From NCBI RefSeq assembly GCF_018070045.1, contig NZ_JAGPYK010000007.1:124001-188000 (forward strand): a stretch of DNA of 64,000 nucleotides, in the 5' to 3' direction. Numbering within the stretch: position 1 is the stretch's first letter; every line of letters starts with the position of its first letter. The notes under the pieces were generated by a model, which was not told the DNA's origin, ran no database searches, and was given only the letters and a program-made list of their open reading frames with translations. Both the position numbers and the translations under genes were made by a program. This DNA is from Micromonospora sp. U21 (GTDB lineage Bacteria; Actinomycetota; Actinomycetes; Mycobacteriales; Micromonosporaceae). Shown here one piece after another: positions 23,639 through 32,857 of the stretch.

Positions 23639-25288
23639 ATGCGTAGCACGATGATGGACGCCCCTCTGCAGGTCTCCCGGATCCTCGACCACGGCGCCAC
23701 CGTGCACGGCACGGCCGAGGTGGTCACCTGGACCGGCGCCGAACCGCGCCGGATGACGTACGCCGAGGTGGGCCGCATGGCCGCTCGGCTGGCACACGCG
23801 CTGCGCGACGAGTGCGGGGTGACCGGCGACGAGCGGGTCGCCACCTTCATGTGGAACAACAACGAGCACCTGGTGGCCTACTTCGCGGTGCCGAGCATGG
23901 GCGCGGTGCTGCACACCCTCAACATCCGGCTCTTTCCCGACCAGGTCGCCTACATCGCCAACCACGCCGAGGACCGCGTGGTGCTGGTCGACAGCACGCT
24001 CATTCCGCTGCTGGCCCGGGTGATCGGCGAGCTGGTCACCGTGCGACATGTGGTGGTGGTCGGCGGTGGCGACCCGGCGCCGCTGGTGGGGGCGGCAGGC
24101 GACCGGATCACCGTGCACCACTGGGACGCGCTGCTCGCCGACCGGCCGGAGGTGTTCGACTGGCCCGAGGTGGACGAGCGCGACGCAGCGGCGCTCTGCT
24201 ACACCTCCGGCACCACGGGCAACCCGAAGGGCGTGGCCTACTCGCACCGGTCGATCTATCTGCACTCGTTGCAGGTCTGCATGCCGGAGGGCTTCGGCCT
24301 CGGGCCGACCGACCGGGAGCTGGCCATCGTGCCGATGTTCCACGCCATGTCGTGGGGGCTGCCGTACGCGGCGTTCCTCTCCGGCGCGTCGCTGATCATG
24401 CCGGACCGGTTCCTCCAGGCCGCGCCGATCGCCGAGATGATCGCCGCCGAGCGGCCCACCCTGGCCGGCGCGGTGCCGACCATCTGGACCGACCTGCTGG
24501 CCCACCTGGACAGCCACGACGTGGACACCTCCTCGCTCAAGGAGGTGATCGTCGGGGGTTCGGCCTGCCCGCCGGCGCTGATGCACGCGTTCGACGAGCG
24601 GCACGGGATCGACGTCATCCACGCCTGGGGCATGACCGAGATGTCCCCGCTGGGTTCGGTCTCCCGTCCGCCGGCCGGTGCGACCGGTGAGCAGGCGTGG
24701 CGCTACCGCTACACGCAGGGCCGGGTGCCGGCCGGGGTGGAGGCGCGGATCGTCGGCGCGCTGGGCGAGCTGCTGCCCGCCGACGGCACGGCCGTGGGCG
24801 AGCTGGAGGTCCGCGGGCCGTGGGTGACCGACCGGTACGTCGGCGACGACGCCCCCGACGAGGAGAAGTTCCGGGACGGCTGGCTGCGCACCGGCGACGT
24901 GGGCACCCTCTCCCCGGACGGCTACCTGACGCTGACCGACCGCGCCAAGGACGTGATCAAGTCCGGCGGTGAGTGGATCTCGTCGGTGGAGCTGGAGAAC
25001 GCGCTGATGGCCCACCCGGCGGTGCTGGAGGCGTGCGTGGTGGGTGTGCCGGACGAGCGGTGGGACGAGCGGCCGTTGGCGACCGTGGTGGTCCGGGAGG
25101 GCGCCACGGTGACCGCTGAGGAGCTGCGCGACTTCCTGGCCGGCTCGGTGGCCCGCTGGCAACTGCCCGAGCGGTGGGCGTTCATCGACACGGTGCCGAA
25201 GACCAGTGTGGGCAAGTTCGACAAGAAGGTCGTCCGTTCGCGGTACGCCGGGGGCGAGCTGACTGTCCGGGAGCTGACCGCCCCGTAA
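23639..25288 (+). CDS. Long/medium-chain fatty acid-CoA ligase (ANL family)
   Basis: A 549-aa AMP-forming synthetase. The A3 phosphate-binding motif is YTSGTTGNPKG (around residue 187). HAWGMTEMSPLG is the A5 motif, WLRTGDVGTL the A7, and KDVIKSGGEWISS the A8 hinge. The catalytic Lys lies in KTSVGKFDKK near the C-terminus. It activates a fatty acid to acyl-CoA for beta-oxidation or lipid synthesis; chain length cannot be read. A strong terminator follows. Confidence 0.92.
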   Translation: MRSTMMDAPLQVSRILDHGATVHGTAEVVTWTGAEPRRMTYAEVGRMAARLAHALRDECGVTGDERVATFMWNNNEHLVAYFAVPSMGAVLHTLNIRLFPDQVAYIANHAEDRVVLVDSTLIPLLARVIGELVTVRHVVVVGGGDPAPLVGAAGDRITVHHWDALLADRPEVFDWPEVDERDAAALCYTSGTTGNPKGVAYSHRSIYLHSLQVCMPEGFGLGPTDRELAIVPMFHAMSWGLPYAAFLSGASLIMPDRFLQAAPIAEMIAAERPTLAGAVPTIWTDLLAHLDSHDVDTSSLKEVIVGGSACPPALMHAFDERHGIDVIHAWGMTEMSPLGSVSRPPAGATGEQAWRYRYTQGRVPAGVEARIVGALGELLPADGTAVGELEVRGPWVTDRYVGDDAPDEEKFRDGWLRTGDVGTLSPDGYLTLTDRAKDVIKSGGEWISSVELENALMAHPAVLEACVVGVPDERWDERPLATVVVREGATVTAEELRDFLAGSVARWQLPERWAFIDTVPKTSVGKFDKKVVRSRYAGGELTVRELTAP

Positions 25289-25351
25289 CGTTTTACCGGG
25301 CACCGTCGCCTGTTGGGACAGAGGATTCTCCTGAACCTTCCTCCCCAGGAG

Positions 25352-25390
25352 GGCGGCCCCGGCGTTCGCACCGCGCCGGGGCCGCCCTTT
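25352..25390 (+). terminator. Rho-independent-like terminator
   Basis: GGCGGCCCCGGCG (25352-25364) pairs perfectly with CGCCGGGGCCGCC (25374-25386), followed by CTTT. It terminates the acyl-CoA synthetase transcript. Confidence 0.85.
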
Positions 25391-25477
25391 ACATGCGGGG
25401 CGACCCGCACCGTCATTGTTGCGAAAGTTGTTCGCCTCTGTCCTGATGATGGGGAAATCGCGTGGCCAGCGACCCGA

Positions 25478-26488
25478 TCAGGCGTCGCTCGTGGTGATCA
25501 GCACCTTGCCCACCACCGAGTTCTCCACCGCCTGGTGCGCCGCCGCCGTCTCGGCTAGGGGGTGGTAGTGCAGCGGCAGGCCGGCGTCCACGCCGACCCG
25601 GATGCCGCCCTGGGTGGCCGCCGCGGCCACGTCCCGCACGGCATGGGCCTTGGCCACCGTCGGCTCCGTGTAGACCAGCACGAACTGCCACCGGACGTTC
25701 CGCATCATCGACGGCCGGACCGGGATGCTCACCTCGGGCTCGTCGTCGGCATAGACGCAGACCGCGCCAGCGTTCCGGAGCACCTGAACGTCCGTCGCGG
25801 CGTTACGGGACGGGGACACCTCGACGATCGTGTGCACCCCGTCGGGAGCGATCTTGCGGACCTCCTCGACGACGTCCTGCTCCCGGTAGTTGATCACGAC
25901 GGAGGCACCTGCCGCCGCCGCGAGCTGCGCCTTCTCCGCACTGCTCACCGTGGTGATCACCGTGGCGTCGGCCCACCGGGCGAGCTGGATCGCGGCGTTC
26001 CCGACCGCACCCGCCCCGCCTTGCACCAGCACGGTGTGGTCGGCCAGCGCGCCGGGGCGCAGCGAGTCCGGCATGAACTCGCCAGCGGTCAGGCAACGGT
26101 GCGCGGTGAGGAACGGGATGCCCAAGCTGGCCCCCAGGTCGAACGAGGCGTCGCCGAGGCGGACCACCTGCCGGACCGGCACCAGCGTGTACTCCGCCGA
26201 GGTGCCCCACGGCCGCTGCCAGGCCGCCTCCCAGATCCAGACCCGTTCGCCGATCAGCTCCCGGTCCACCCCCGTGCCGACCGCCTCCACCACTCCCGCG
26301 CCGTCCTGCCCGGGGATCTGCCACCCCGCTGGCAGGGGGAACGACCGGCGGGCCTTCCAGTCCGTCGGGTTCACCCCGGAGACCGCCATCCGGACCAGGA
26401 CCTCGCCCGCCCCCGGTTCCGGCACCGGCCGGTCGACCAACTTCAGCACCGAAGGATCGCCGGTGCGCTCGTACACGATGGCTTTCAT
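25478..26488 (-). CDS. Quinone oxidoreductase-like MDR enzyme
   Basis: A 336-aa medium-chain dehydrogenase/reductase. MKAIVYERTGDPSVLKL and SGVNPTDWKARR open the GroES-like domain. The cofactor motif VQGGAGAVGNAAIQLAR and a following TVSSAEK indicate NADPH. No zinc-binding cysteine pattern is seen, so it is the zinc-free quinone-reductase class. The ATG at 26488 follows a GAGGAG site. It stands alone, convergent with the acyl-CoA synthetase. Confidence 0.9.
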   Translation of the reverse strand: MKAIVYERTGDPSVLKLVDRPVPEPGAGEVLVRMAVSGVNPTDWKARRSFPLPAGWQIPGQDGAGVVEAVGTGVDRELIGERVWIWEAAWQRPWGTSAEYTLVPVRQVVRLGDASFDLGASLGIPFLTAHRCLTAGEFMPDSLRPGALADHTVLVQGGAGAVGNAAIQLARWADATVITTVSSAEKAQLAAAAGASVVINYREQDVVEEVRKIAPDGVHTIVEVSPSRNAATDVQVLRNAGAVCVYADDEPEVSIPVRPSMMRNVRWQFVLVYTEPTVAKAHAVRDVAAAATQGGIRVGVDAGLPLHYHPLAETAAAHQAVENSVVGKVLITTSDA

Positions 26489-26648
26489 CCGTGGTCTCCT
26501 CACCCGTCCGGCGGGTGGCACCCGGGTCGAGCACCGCTGGCTGCGGTACCCCGCTCAGTCCCCGTCATGCCGGCCCCACCGGTCACTGGAGAACCGTATA
26601 ACCACGCGCGAGGCGGGAGGGACCGGACAGCGGGTGACGCGGCGTACA

Positions 26649-27305
26649 TCAACCAGCCAACTCACCGACCAGTTCGGGGGTCAGCTCACCGATCGCGCCC
26701 AGCGTCACCGTGGCCAGCCGGGCGGCGTCCGGGTCCAGCGGGTACGACCCGTGCGGTACCGCCACCACCCGCATCCCCGCCGCCGCGGCCGACCGGACCC
26801 CGTTGGAGGAGTCCTCCACGGCCACGCAACGGTCCGGGTCGACGCCCAGCCGCCCCGCGACGCTCAGGTACACGTCCGGCGCCGGCTTGCCCCGCTCGGT
26901 CTCCTCGGTGGACAGGCTGGTGACGAACGCGTCGGTCAGGCCGGTGGCGGCCAACGCCGCCGCGATCAGCCGGGTCGGCGACGAACTCGCCAACCCCAGC
27001 GGCCATCGCGAGGCCAGCCGGCGCACCACCTGGTCGGCGCTGTCGATCAGCGGTACGTGCTCCCGGTAGCGCCGGGTCATCTCCTCGACCACCTCGTCGG
27101 CGACCTGGTCAGCGGTGCGCGTCACGCCCAGTTCGCCGCTGAGATAGCGGGCCCACTCGCCGGTGCTCATGCCCATCAGCCGGCGCTGGGTGTCCGGCTG
27201 CCAGGCTCCGCCGTGCGTCGCCACGTACGCCCGCCGGACCTCCTCCCACACCGGTTCGGAATCCACGATCACGCCGTCCAGGTCGAAGACCACCGCATCC
27301 ACCAC
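26649..27305 (-). CDS. HAD-superfamily phosphatase (beta-phosphoglucomutase-like)
   Basis: A 218-aa HAD hydrolase: motif I VFDLDGVIVDSEPVW, motif II LASSSPT, and motifs III/IV in KPAPDVYLSVA and CVAVEDSSNGV. The alpha-helical cap of subclass I is present between motifs I and II. Likely substrates are small sugar phosphates. The GTG at 27305 (followed by a second GTG) is preceded by AGGATGGG. It lies 32 bp downstream of the SCO6745-type gene on the same strand and may be cotranscribed. Confidence 0.87.
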   Translation of the reverse strand: MVDAVVFDLDGVIVDSEPVWEEVRRAYVATHGGAWQPDTQRRLMGMSTGEWARYLSGELGVTRTADQVADEVVEEMTRRYREHVPLIDSADQVVRRLASRWPLGLASSSPTRLIAAALAATGLTDAFVTSLSTEETERGKPAPDVYLSVAGRLGVDPDRCVAVEDSSNGVRSAAAAGMRVVAVPHGSYPLDPDAARLATVTLGAIGELTPELVGELAG

Positions 27306-27337
27306 GGGCCCATCCTGCCCGACGGGTGGGCCGCTGG

Positions 27338-28201
27338 TCAGCCGGGCAGCGCGGGCAGCCCGATCGGGCTGCCCGCCGGGATCACGCTGTGGCAGGCCCG
27401 GGCCATCGGCTCCAGCAGCTCGCGCAGCCGGTCCGTGGCGTCCGGGCCGAGCGCCCGCCACGGGTGCTCGGCTGCCCGGTCGGTGGCATCCTCGACCGCC
27501 TGGAAACCGGCCCGGCCGTGGCCGGTGGCCGCGCCGTCCGGGGTCAGCCAGCCCCGCTGCGCCAGCCGCTCGCGGGCGGCCCGCCACTGCTCCTCGGACC
27601 AGCCCCGGCCCAGCAGGTTCTGCGGCGACATGTCCACCGCGACCCGCCAGGCCAGCGTCTCCACCGGGTCCAGGCCGGCGGCCACCAGCGCCGCCACGTG
27701 CCCGTCCCCCCGGTGCTCGCGCAGCGTGGTGGCGGCCTGCCAGAGCCGGGCCAGCGGGTACTCCCCGAGCGGCAGGGCCGCGTTCACCGCGCCGAGCACC
27801 CGGCCGGCGGTCTGCGTCGCCGACGCGGCCCGCTCCAGGAGATCGGCGGCCTCGGCCAGGTGGGCCTCCGGCAGCTCGTACGTCAGCTCCGCGAGAGCCT
27901 GCACGGCGCCGGTCAGCCGGGCACGTAACGCCTCCCGCGGGGTCGCCAACCGCCACACCGCCGGCAGCGCCCGGCTCACCATCGGCGGTGCGAAGTTGAA
28001 GAAGGCGGCGATCACCGGGGCGGCCTCGGTGGCGCCCATTGGCGCGGCCCGGCCGGCGAAGTAACCCCGCCAGTAGCCGCGCAGCCCGACCGCCTCGTAC
28101 GCCGCGCGCGCTCGTGGGTGGAAGTAGGTGACGGCGTGCACCGGCTCGAAGTGCGTCCACATCAACCGGGCGACCCGCCCGGGCCCGTCCAGCGCCGTCA
28201 C
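27338..28201 (-). CDS. SCO6745-family (SalK-like) protein
   Basis: A 287-aa helical protein that matches the actinobacterial SCO6745 family: the N-terminal RLMWTHFEPVHAVTYFHP, ALGLRGYW-like GLRGYWRGYFAGRAAPMG, and a C-terminal RERLAQRGWLT winged-helix-like part. Function is unknown; related SalK-type proteins occur in biosynthetic clusters. GTG at 28201 is chosen because GGAGG lies 5 nt upstream, whereas it would abut the GTG at 28207. Confidence 0.8.
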   Translation of the reverse strand: MTALDGPGRVARLMWTHFEPVHAVTYFHPRARAAYEAVGLRGYWRGYFAGRAAPMGATEAAPVIAAFFNFAPPMVSRALPAVWRLATPREALRARLTGAVQALAELTYELPEAHLAEAADLLERAASATQTAGRVLGAVNAALPLGEYPLARLWQAATTLREHRGDGHVAALVAAGLDPVETLAWRVAVDMSPQNLLGRGWSEEQWRAARERLAQRGWLTPDGAATGHGRAGFQAVEDATDRAAEHPWRALGPDATDRLRELLEPMARACHSVIPAGSPIGLPALPG

Positions 28202-28228
28202 GTGCACCTCCGCGTCCCGTCCGGATGC

Positions 28229-28259
28229 TCACCCCGGGCGGGCGAGCCGCCCGGGGTGA
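28229..28259. terminator. Terminator hairpin after FKBP gene
   Basis: TCACCCCGGGCGG (28229-28241) pairs perfectly with CCGCCCGGGGTGA (28247-28259) around a 5-nt loop. It is downstream of the minus-strand FKBP gene; no T-run. Confidence 0.65.
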
Positions 28260-28350
28260 CGCCGAACCTACTGCCGGTGGGTGACGGGCCGGAAGCCCCA
28301 TGTGAACAACTCCATCACGCCCGGGCGACAACCGGGGCGATCCGGACGGG

Positions 28351-29034
28351 TCACTGGGCGGCGAGCACGTCCACCACGAAGCGCAGCGGGCCGGTCGGCC
28401 GGCCACCCGCGGCGGCCTCGTCGTTGCCGTACGCCAGCTCGCCCGGAATGTCGAGCTGCACCCGGCTGCCCACGGTCACGCCGACCAGGCCCTGGTCCCA
28501 GCCGGGGATGACCTGGCCCACGCCGATCGCGAAGGTGGCCGGCTGGCCGGCCTTCCAGGAGGAGTCGAACTCCTTGCCGTCCTTGTAGAAGACACCCACG
28601 TAGTTCGTGGTGATGGTCTGGCCCTTCTTGACCGCCGGGCCGGTGCCCTTGATGACAGGCGTCACGGCGAGCTTCTTCAGCTCGCCCTTGCCCGCCTCGA
28701 CGGTCGGCTTGCTGCCCAGCGCCGGGTCGGCGCCCGCCGGCAGCTGCGGGGCGGGAGGTGCGTCGGCAGCGTCCTGGGCCGGGGCGGATGCGGACGCGGA
28801 GGGGGTCGCGTCGGCCTGGTTCGCGGGCTTGTCGTCGTCGCCCCCGCCGACCAGCACGAAGACGGTGATCAGCACCGCCACCACGGCGACGCCGGCCAGC
28901 CCGCCGGCCCACGCCTGACGGCGCCGCTTCGCCTCGGCCGCCTTCTGCGCTGCCAGCTGGGCGGCCAGCCGCCGCCCCGCCTTGGTTGCCGGGCTCTGGC
29001 CCTCCGACCGGTTCTGCTGCGTGCGCTCGCTCAC
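28351..29034 (-). CDS. FKBP-type peptidyl-prolyl isomerase, membrane-anchored
   Basis: A 227-aa protein with a basic, Ala-rich cytoplasmic N-terminus (RRLAAQLAAQKAAEAKRRRQ), one membrane helix (~residues 43-63) and a Ser/Ala/Pro linker. The FKBP domain spans ~115-227 (VKKGQTITTNYVGV, GKEFDSSW, VIPGWDQGLVG, IPGELAYGN, LRFVVDVL). It catalyses proline cis/trans isomerisation outside the membrane, assisting folding of exported proteins. GTG at 29034 has AGGGAG upstream. Confidence 0.92.
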   Translation of the reverse strand: MSERTQQNRSEGQSPATKAGRRLAAQLAAQKAAEAKRRRQAWAGGLAGVAVVAVLITVFVLVGGGDDDKPANQADATPSASASAPAQDAADAPPAPQLPAGADPALGSKPTVEAGKGELKKLAVTPVIKGTGPAVKKGQTITTNYVGVFYKDGKEFDSSWKAGQPATFAIGVGQVIPGWDQGLVGVTVGSRVQLDIPGELAYGNDEAAAGGRPTGPLRFVVDVLAAQ

Positions 29035-29181
29035 GTCGTCGACTCCCTGCTGCGAAGGTGTGGCCGGCACGCGGTGCCGGGGGGAAAGCCGACGCACACG
29101 GTACCCGCCCGGCGGCCCACCGTGCCCACCCCGGACGGCCCGGATCGCTCCGCGGGCACTCGTCCCGAGCCGGCGCGACGG

Positions 29182-29820
29182 TTATTCCGGCACCACCATG
29201 AAGTCGGTCACGAACGATGTCACCCGGCCGTCGGCGGCGCGCCCGACCCAGGTGCCGTAGCAGCCGTCGCCCCAGCCAGTGGCGACGGTGACGACGTTGG
29301 CGCCGGTGGCCTCGTCCAGCACCGCGGTGATCAGCCCCGGGACGGGCGAGGCGGGCAGCTCGGCCGGGATGAACACCGCTTCCACCCGGTCGTAGTCCCA
29401 GCCTTCCAGGGCGCTGAGCGCAGTCGGGTCGGCGAGGGTGCCGGCACCGGCGTCCACCCCGTACCCGAAGTAGTCGTCCGCGCCGAGCGTGGCGACGTCC
29501 TGGTCGCCGGCGACGGCCGGCTCCCAGCGGACCGTCGGTGCGTCCTGGACCACCAGCTCCAGCGCGGCCACCCGGCGGTCCACCTCGGCGTCCTCCCGGA
29601 GCACCACGGCCACCCAGGCGCGGGCGGGATGCCGCCCCGGGGGCACAGTGACCGTGAACGGCTCGGCCTCCGGGCAGACCAGCGGGTCACACCCGACCAC
29701 CTGGCCGGTCGGGAGCACGATGTCGCCCACCGGGTGGGCCTCGATCAGGTACGAGCCGTGCTCGTCGGTGAAGCGGGCGCCGGGCGTCAACAACCGGTCC
29801 AGGTCAGGGGTGTACGGCAT
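29182..29820 (-). CDS. DUF4241 domain protein
   Basis: A 212-aa soluble protein that fits DUF4241: LPTGQVVGCDPLV near the start, a strand-rich middle, and the terminal GDGCYGTWVGRAADGRVTSF motif. Function unknown; the GDG-C-Y block is the most conserved part. ATG 29820. It is followed by FKBP on the same strand with a 147-bp gap. Confidence 0.75.
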   Translation of the reverse strand: MPYTPDLDRLLTPGARFTDEHGSYLIEAHPVGDIVLPTGQVVGCDPLVCPEAEPFTVTVPPGRHPARAWVAVVLREDAEVDRRVAALELVVQDAPTVRWEPAVAGDQDVATLGADDYFGYGVDAGAGTLADPTALSALEGWDYDRVEAVFIPAELPASPVPGLITAVLDEATGANVVTVATGWGDGCYGTWVGRAADGRVTSFVTDFMVVPE

Positions 29821-29893
29821 GACGGCTCCTCCGGTGGCCAGCGGCCGGCGGAGCGTACCCGGTCCGGCCGACGCCTCCGTCGCTGCCGTGCGG

Positions 29894-30925
29894 TCAGGCG
29901 GTCTTGCGGGGCGCGGTCTTCCGGGCCGCCGTCTTCTTCGCCGGCTCCGCCTTCTTCGCGGGGGTCTTCTTGGCGGCCTTCTTCGCCGGTTCGGCCTTGG
30001 CAGCGGCCGTCTTCTTCTCAGCGGTCTTCTTCGCCGCGGCCTTCTTCGCGGGCGCCTTCGCCGCCTTCTTCTCGGCCGCCTTCTTGGCCGAGCGTGCGGA
30101 CGAGATGGGCGTCGGCTCGCCGCCGCCGCCACGGGCCGGCTGCTCGCCGCGAGCCGCCCGAGCCCGGTCCACCGATGCCTTCAGCGCGGCCATCAGGTCG
30201 ACCGCCGCGGCCGGCGCCTCCTCCACCTCTTCCGGCTGGACGACCTCCCGACCCTCCACCTTGGCGTCGATGACCTCCTGCAACGCCGCCCGGTAGTCGT
30301 CGGTGAAGACGTCCGGCTCGAACTCGCCGGTCATCGAGTCGATCAGGGAACTGGCCATCGCCAGCTCCGGCGGGCGCACCTTGAGGTCCTCGTCGAGGAA
30401 GCCGAAATCGGCCGTCCGGATCTCGTCCGGCCAGAGCATGGTGTTGAGCAGCAGCACGCCCTCGCGGACCCGCAGCGTGGCGAGCTGCTCCCGCTGGCGC
30501 AGCGCGACCTTGACGATGGCCACCCGCTCCGAGTCGATCAGCGCGTCGCGCAGCAGCACGTACGGCTTGGTCGCCGTGCCCTCCGGCTCCAGGAAGTACG
30601 CCTTGTTGTAGAGGATCGGGTCGACCTGCTCGGCCGGGACGAACTCCAGCACGTCGATCGCGCGAGAGCTGGTCAGCGGCAGGTCGGCGAAGTCCTCGTC
30701 GGTGAGGATCACCATCTCCCCGCCGCCGATGTCGTAGCCCTTGGCGATGTCGTCGTAGGTGACCTCCTCGCCGCAGACCGAGCAGGTGCGTTTGTACCGG
30801 ATCCGGCCACCGTCCTCACGGTGCACCTGGTGGAACCGGATGTCCTTCTCCTCGGTCGCGGAGTAGAGCTTCACCCCGATCGAGACGAGCCCGAACGACA
30901 CGGCTCCCTTCCAGATGGCCCGCAT
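29894..30925 (-). CDS. ku: Ku protein (NHEJ)
   Basis: A 343-aa bacterial Ku. The core starts MRAIWKGAVSFGLVSIGVKL and includes LLNTMLWPDEIR and ALQEVIDAKVEGRE. CSVC is retained from the zinc-finger-like segment. Residues ~275-343 are a long Lys/Ala/Pro-rich tail (KKAAEKKAAKAPAKK-type repeats) which in other actinobacterial Ku proteins binds DNA and lets Ku thread inward. Ku homodimers bind double-strand ends and recruit the ligase/polymerase encoded divergently at 31011-32853. The 85-bp gap probably holds both promoters. Confidence 0.95.
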   Translation of the reverse strand: MRAIWKGAVSFGLVSIGVKLYSATEEKDIRFHQVHREDGGRIRYKRTCSVCGEEVTYDDIAKGYDIGGGEMVILTDEDFADLPLTSSRAIDVLEFVPAEQVDPILYNKAYFLEPEGTATKPYVLLRDALIDSERVAIVKVALRQREQLATLRVREGVLLLNTMLWPDEIRTADFGFLDEDLKVRPPELAMASSLIDSMTGEFEPDVFTDDYRAALQEVIDAKVEGREVVQPEEVEEAPAAAVDLMAALKASVDRARAARGEQPARGGGGEPTPISSARSAKKAAEKKAAKAPAKKAAAKKTAEKKTAAAKAEPAKKAAKKTPAKKAEPAKKTAARKTAPRKTA

Positions 30926-31010
30926 CCTCTGCTCCCTTCCCCGGTATCGACCATGCTCGCATCCAAAGGAACCGGACGCGAGGTGTTCGGCCTGCTACTA
31001 CAGTCGGGTC

Positions 31011-31952
31011 GTGCCCGGCGCGCCGCTCAAGCCGATGCTCGCGATGACCGGGCCGCTCCCGGCGGGTGCCGGCTGGGCGTACGAGTTCAAGTGGGACGGG
31101 GTTCGTGCGCTGGCCGACATCTCCACCGGCGGTCAGCACCTGTACGCCCGTTCCGGCGTGGAGATCACCGCCGCGTACCCCGAACTGGCCACCCTGTTCG
31201 AGCAGGTCGACGACGCGCTGCTCGACGGTGAGGTGGTGCTGCTCGGTGCGGGCGGGCAGCCCTCGTTCACCGCTCTCGCCGAACGGATGCACGTGCGGGA
31301 CCGGAACAAGGCGGCCCGGTTGGCGGCGGTCATGCCGGTCACGTACATGATCTTCGACCTGCTCCGGCTGAACGGCGACGACCTGACCGGCTGGCCGTAC
31401 GAGCGCCGTCGGGAGGTCCTGGACGGGCTCGCCCTCGGCGGTGCCCGGTGGGCGGTGCCGCCGGTCTTCGCCGACGGCCCCGCCACCTACGAGGCGGCCG
31501 GCGAGCACGGCCTGGAGGGGGTGATGGCCAAGCGGGTCGGCGCCGTCTACCGCCCGGGGGTGCGCTCGCCGGACTGGGTGAAGGTCAAGCTGGAGGTGAC
31601 CGGCGACTTCGTCATCGGTGGCTGGCGACCGGGCGCCCGCCGGATCGGTGGGCTGCTGGTCGGTGTGCCCGGCCCGGACGGCCGGCTGATCTACCGGGGC
31701 CGGGTGGGCGGCGGGATCGGCGCGGCCATCGAACGGCAGCTTCTCGCCGAGCTGGAACCGCTGCGCTCCGGTGTGTCGCCGTTCGCGCCGGGTGTGCCGC
31801 GCGAGGATGCCCGGGGTGCCATCTGGGTAACTCCCCGGGTGGTGGTGGAGGTGAAGTACGGCCAGCGCACTCCGGACGGCCGGCTGCGCTTCCCCCGGGT
31901 GCTGCGGTTGCGCCCGGACAAGCCGCCGGAGGAGGTCGACGATGCCAGCTGA
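31011..31952 (+). CDS. ATP-dependent DNA ligase (LigC/LigD-ligase type)
   Basis: A 313-aa ligase with the adenylated Lys27 in motif I (FKWDGVR). VMPVTYMIFDLLRLNG is motif III, EGVMAKR motif IV, and DWVKVKL motif V. An OB-fold follows (VIGGWRPGARRIGG). No polymerase or nuclease domain is fused, so the three activities of LigD are on separate genes here. The 3' end overlaps the polymerase gene by 11 nt, so the proteins are co-produced. GTG at 31011. It seals breaks in Ku-dependent repair. Confidence 0.93.
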   Translation: MPGAPLKPMLAMTGPLPAGAGWAYEFKWDGVRALADISTGGQHLYARSGVEITAAYPELATLFEQVDDALLDGEVVLLGAGGQPSFTALAERMHVRDRNKAARLAAVMPVTYMIFDLLRLNGDDLTGWPYERRREVLDGLALGGARWAVPPVFADGPATYEAAGEHGLEGVMAKRVGAVYRPGVRSPDWVKVKLEVTGDFVIGGWRPGARRIGGLLVGVPGPDGRLIYRGRVGGGIGAAIERQLLAELEPLRSGVSPFAPGVPREDARGAIWVTPRVVVEVKYGQRTPDGRLRFPRVLRLRPDKPPEEVDDAS

Positions 31953-32853
31953 CCGGTTGCGGGTGGACGTCGAGGGCCGCGCGTTGGAATTGTCCAATCT
32001 GGACAAAGTGCTCTATCCGTCGGCGGGCTTCACCAAGGGTGAGGTGATCGACTACTACACGCGGATCTCCCCGGTGCTACTGCCGCACCTGCGGGACCGG
32101 GCGCTGACCCGGATCCGGTTCCCCAACGGGGTGAGCGGCGGCTCGTTCTTCGAGAAGAACGCTCCGGCCGCCACCCCCGACTGGGTACGGCTGGAAACGC
32201 TGCCCGCCCCCGGGTCGAGCAAGGGCCGGGAGACCATCGACTACGTGGTCGCCGATGACCTGCCCACGCTGGTCTGGTTGGCCAACCTGGCCGCACTGGA
32301 GCTGCACACGCCGCAGTGGAAGGTCGGCGAGCACCCGGACATGATGGTGGTGGACCTGGACCCGGGCCCGCCGGCTGGGCTCGCCGAGTGCTGCCCGGTG
32401 GCGGTGCTGATGCGCGACCGGCTCGCTGACGACGGGATCGAGTCGTACCCGAAGACCTCCGGCAAGAAGGGCATGCAGCTCTGCTGCCCGATCGCCGGCA
32501 CCCAGTCGTCCGATCTTGTCTCTGACTACGCCAAGCGCATCGCGCAGGAGCTGGAACGCGCCCACCCGAAGCTGATCGTGTCGAAGATGGCCAAGAACCT
32601 GCGCCCCGGCAAGGTCTTCATCGACTGGAGCCAGAACAACGCGGCGAAGACCACGGTTGCGCCGTACTCGCTGCGGGCCCAGGACGTGCCGTCCGCCTCA
32701 ACCCCGTTGACCTGGGACGAGGTGGAAGCCGGTGCCCGGGGCCGGAAGCCGGCCGTCCGCCAGTTCACCGCCGCCGAGGTGCTGGACCGGGTCGAGGAGC
32801 ATGGCGACCTGCTCGCCGCGCTGCTCGAAGGTGGCCCGGAACTGCCCGTCTGA
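31942..32853 (+). CDS. LigD-type polymerase (archaeo-eukaryotic primase fold)
   Basis: A 303-aa stand-alone LigD polymerase domain. SNLDKVLYPSAGFTKGEVIDYY is split across the N-terminus, and LELHTPQW precedes the catalytic VVDLDPG (Asp138, Asp140). KTSGKKGMQL and RPGKVFIDWSQN follow. It fills gaps at Ku-bound ends with a preference for ribonucleotides in known relatives. Overlap with the ligase gene (11 nt) makes it part of one operon. The phosphoesterase domain of full LigD is absent from the window. Confidence 0.93.
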   Translation: MPADRLRVDVEGRALELSNLDKVLYPSAGFTKGEVIDYYTRISPVLLPHLRDRALTRIRFPNGVSGGSFFEKNAPAATPDWVRLETLPAPGSSKGRETIDYVVADDLPTLVWLANLAALELHTPQWKVGEHPDMMVVDLDPGPPAGLAECCPVAVLMRDRLADDGIESYPKTSGKKGMQLCCPIAGTQSSDLVSDYAKRIAQELERAHPKLIVSKMAKNLRPGKVFIDWSQNNAAKTTVAPYSLRAQDVPSASTPLTWDEVEAGARGRKPAVRQFTAAEVLDRVEEHGDLLAALLEGGPELPV

Positions 32854-32857
32854 GGCG

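Noticed and set aside
29904..30300. Repetitive Ala/Phe/Lys-like sequence suggesting a DNA repeat
   Set aside because: It is the Lys/Ala tail of Ku read on either strand, not a repeat element.
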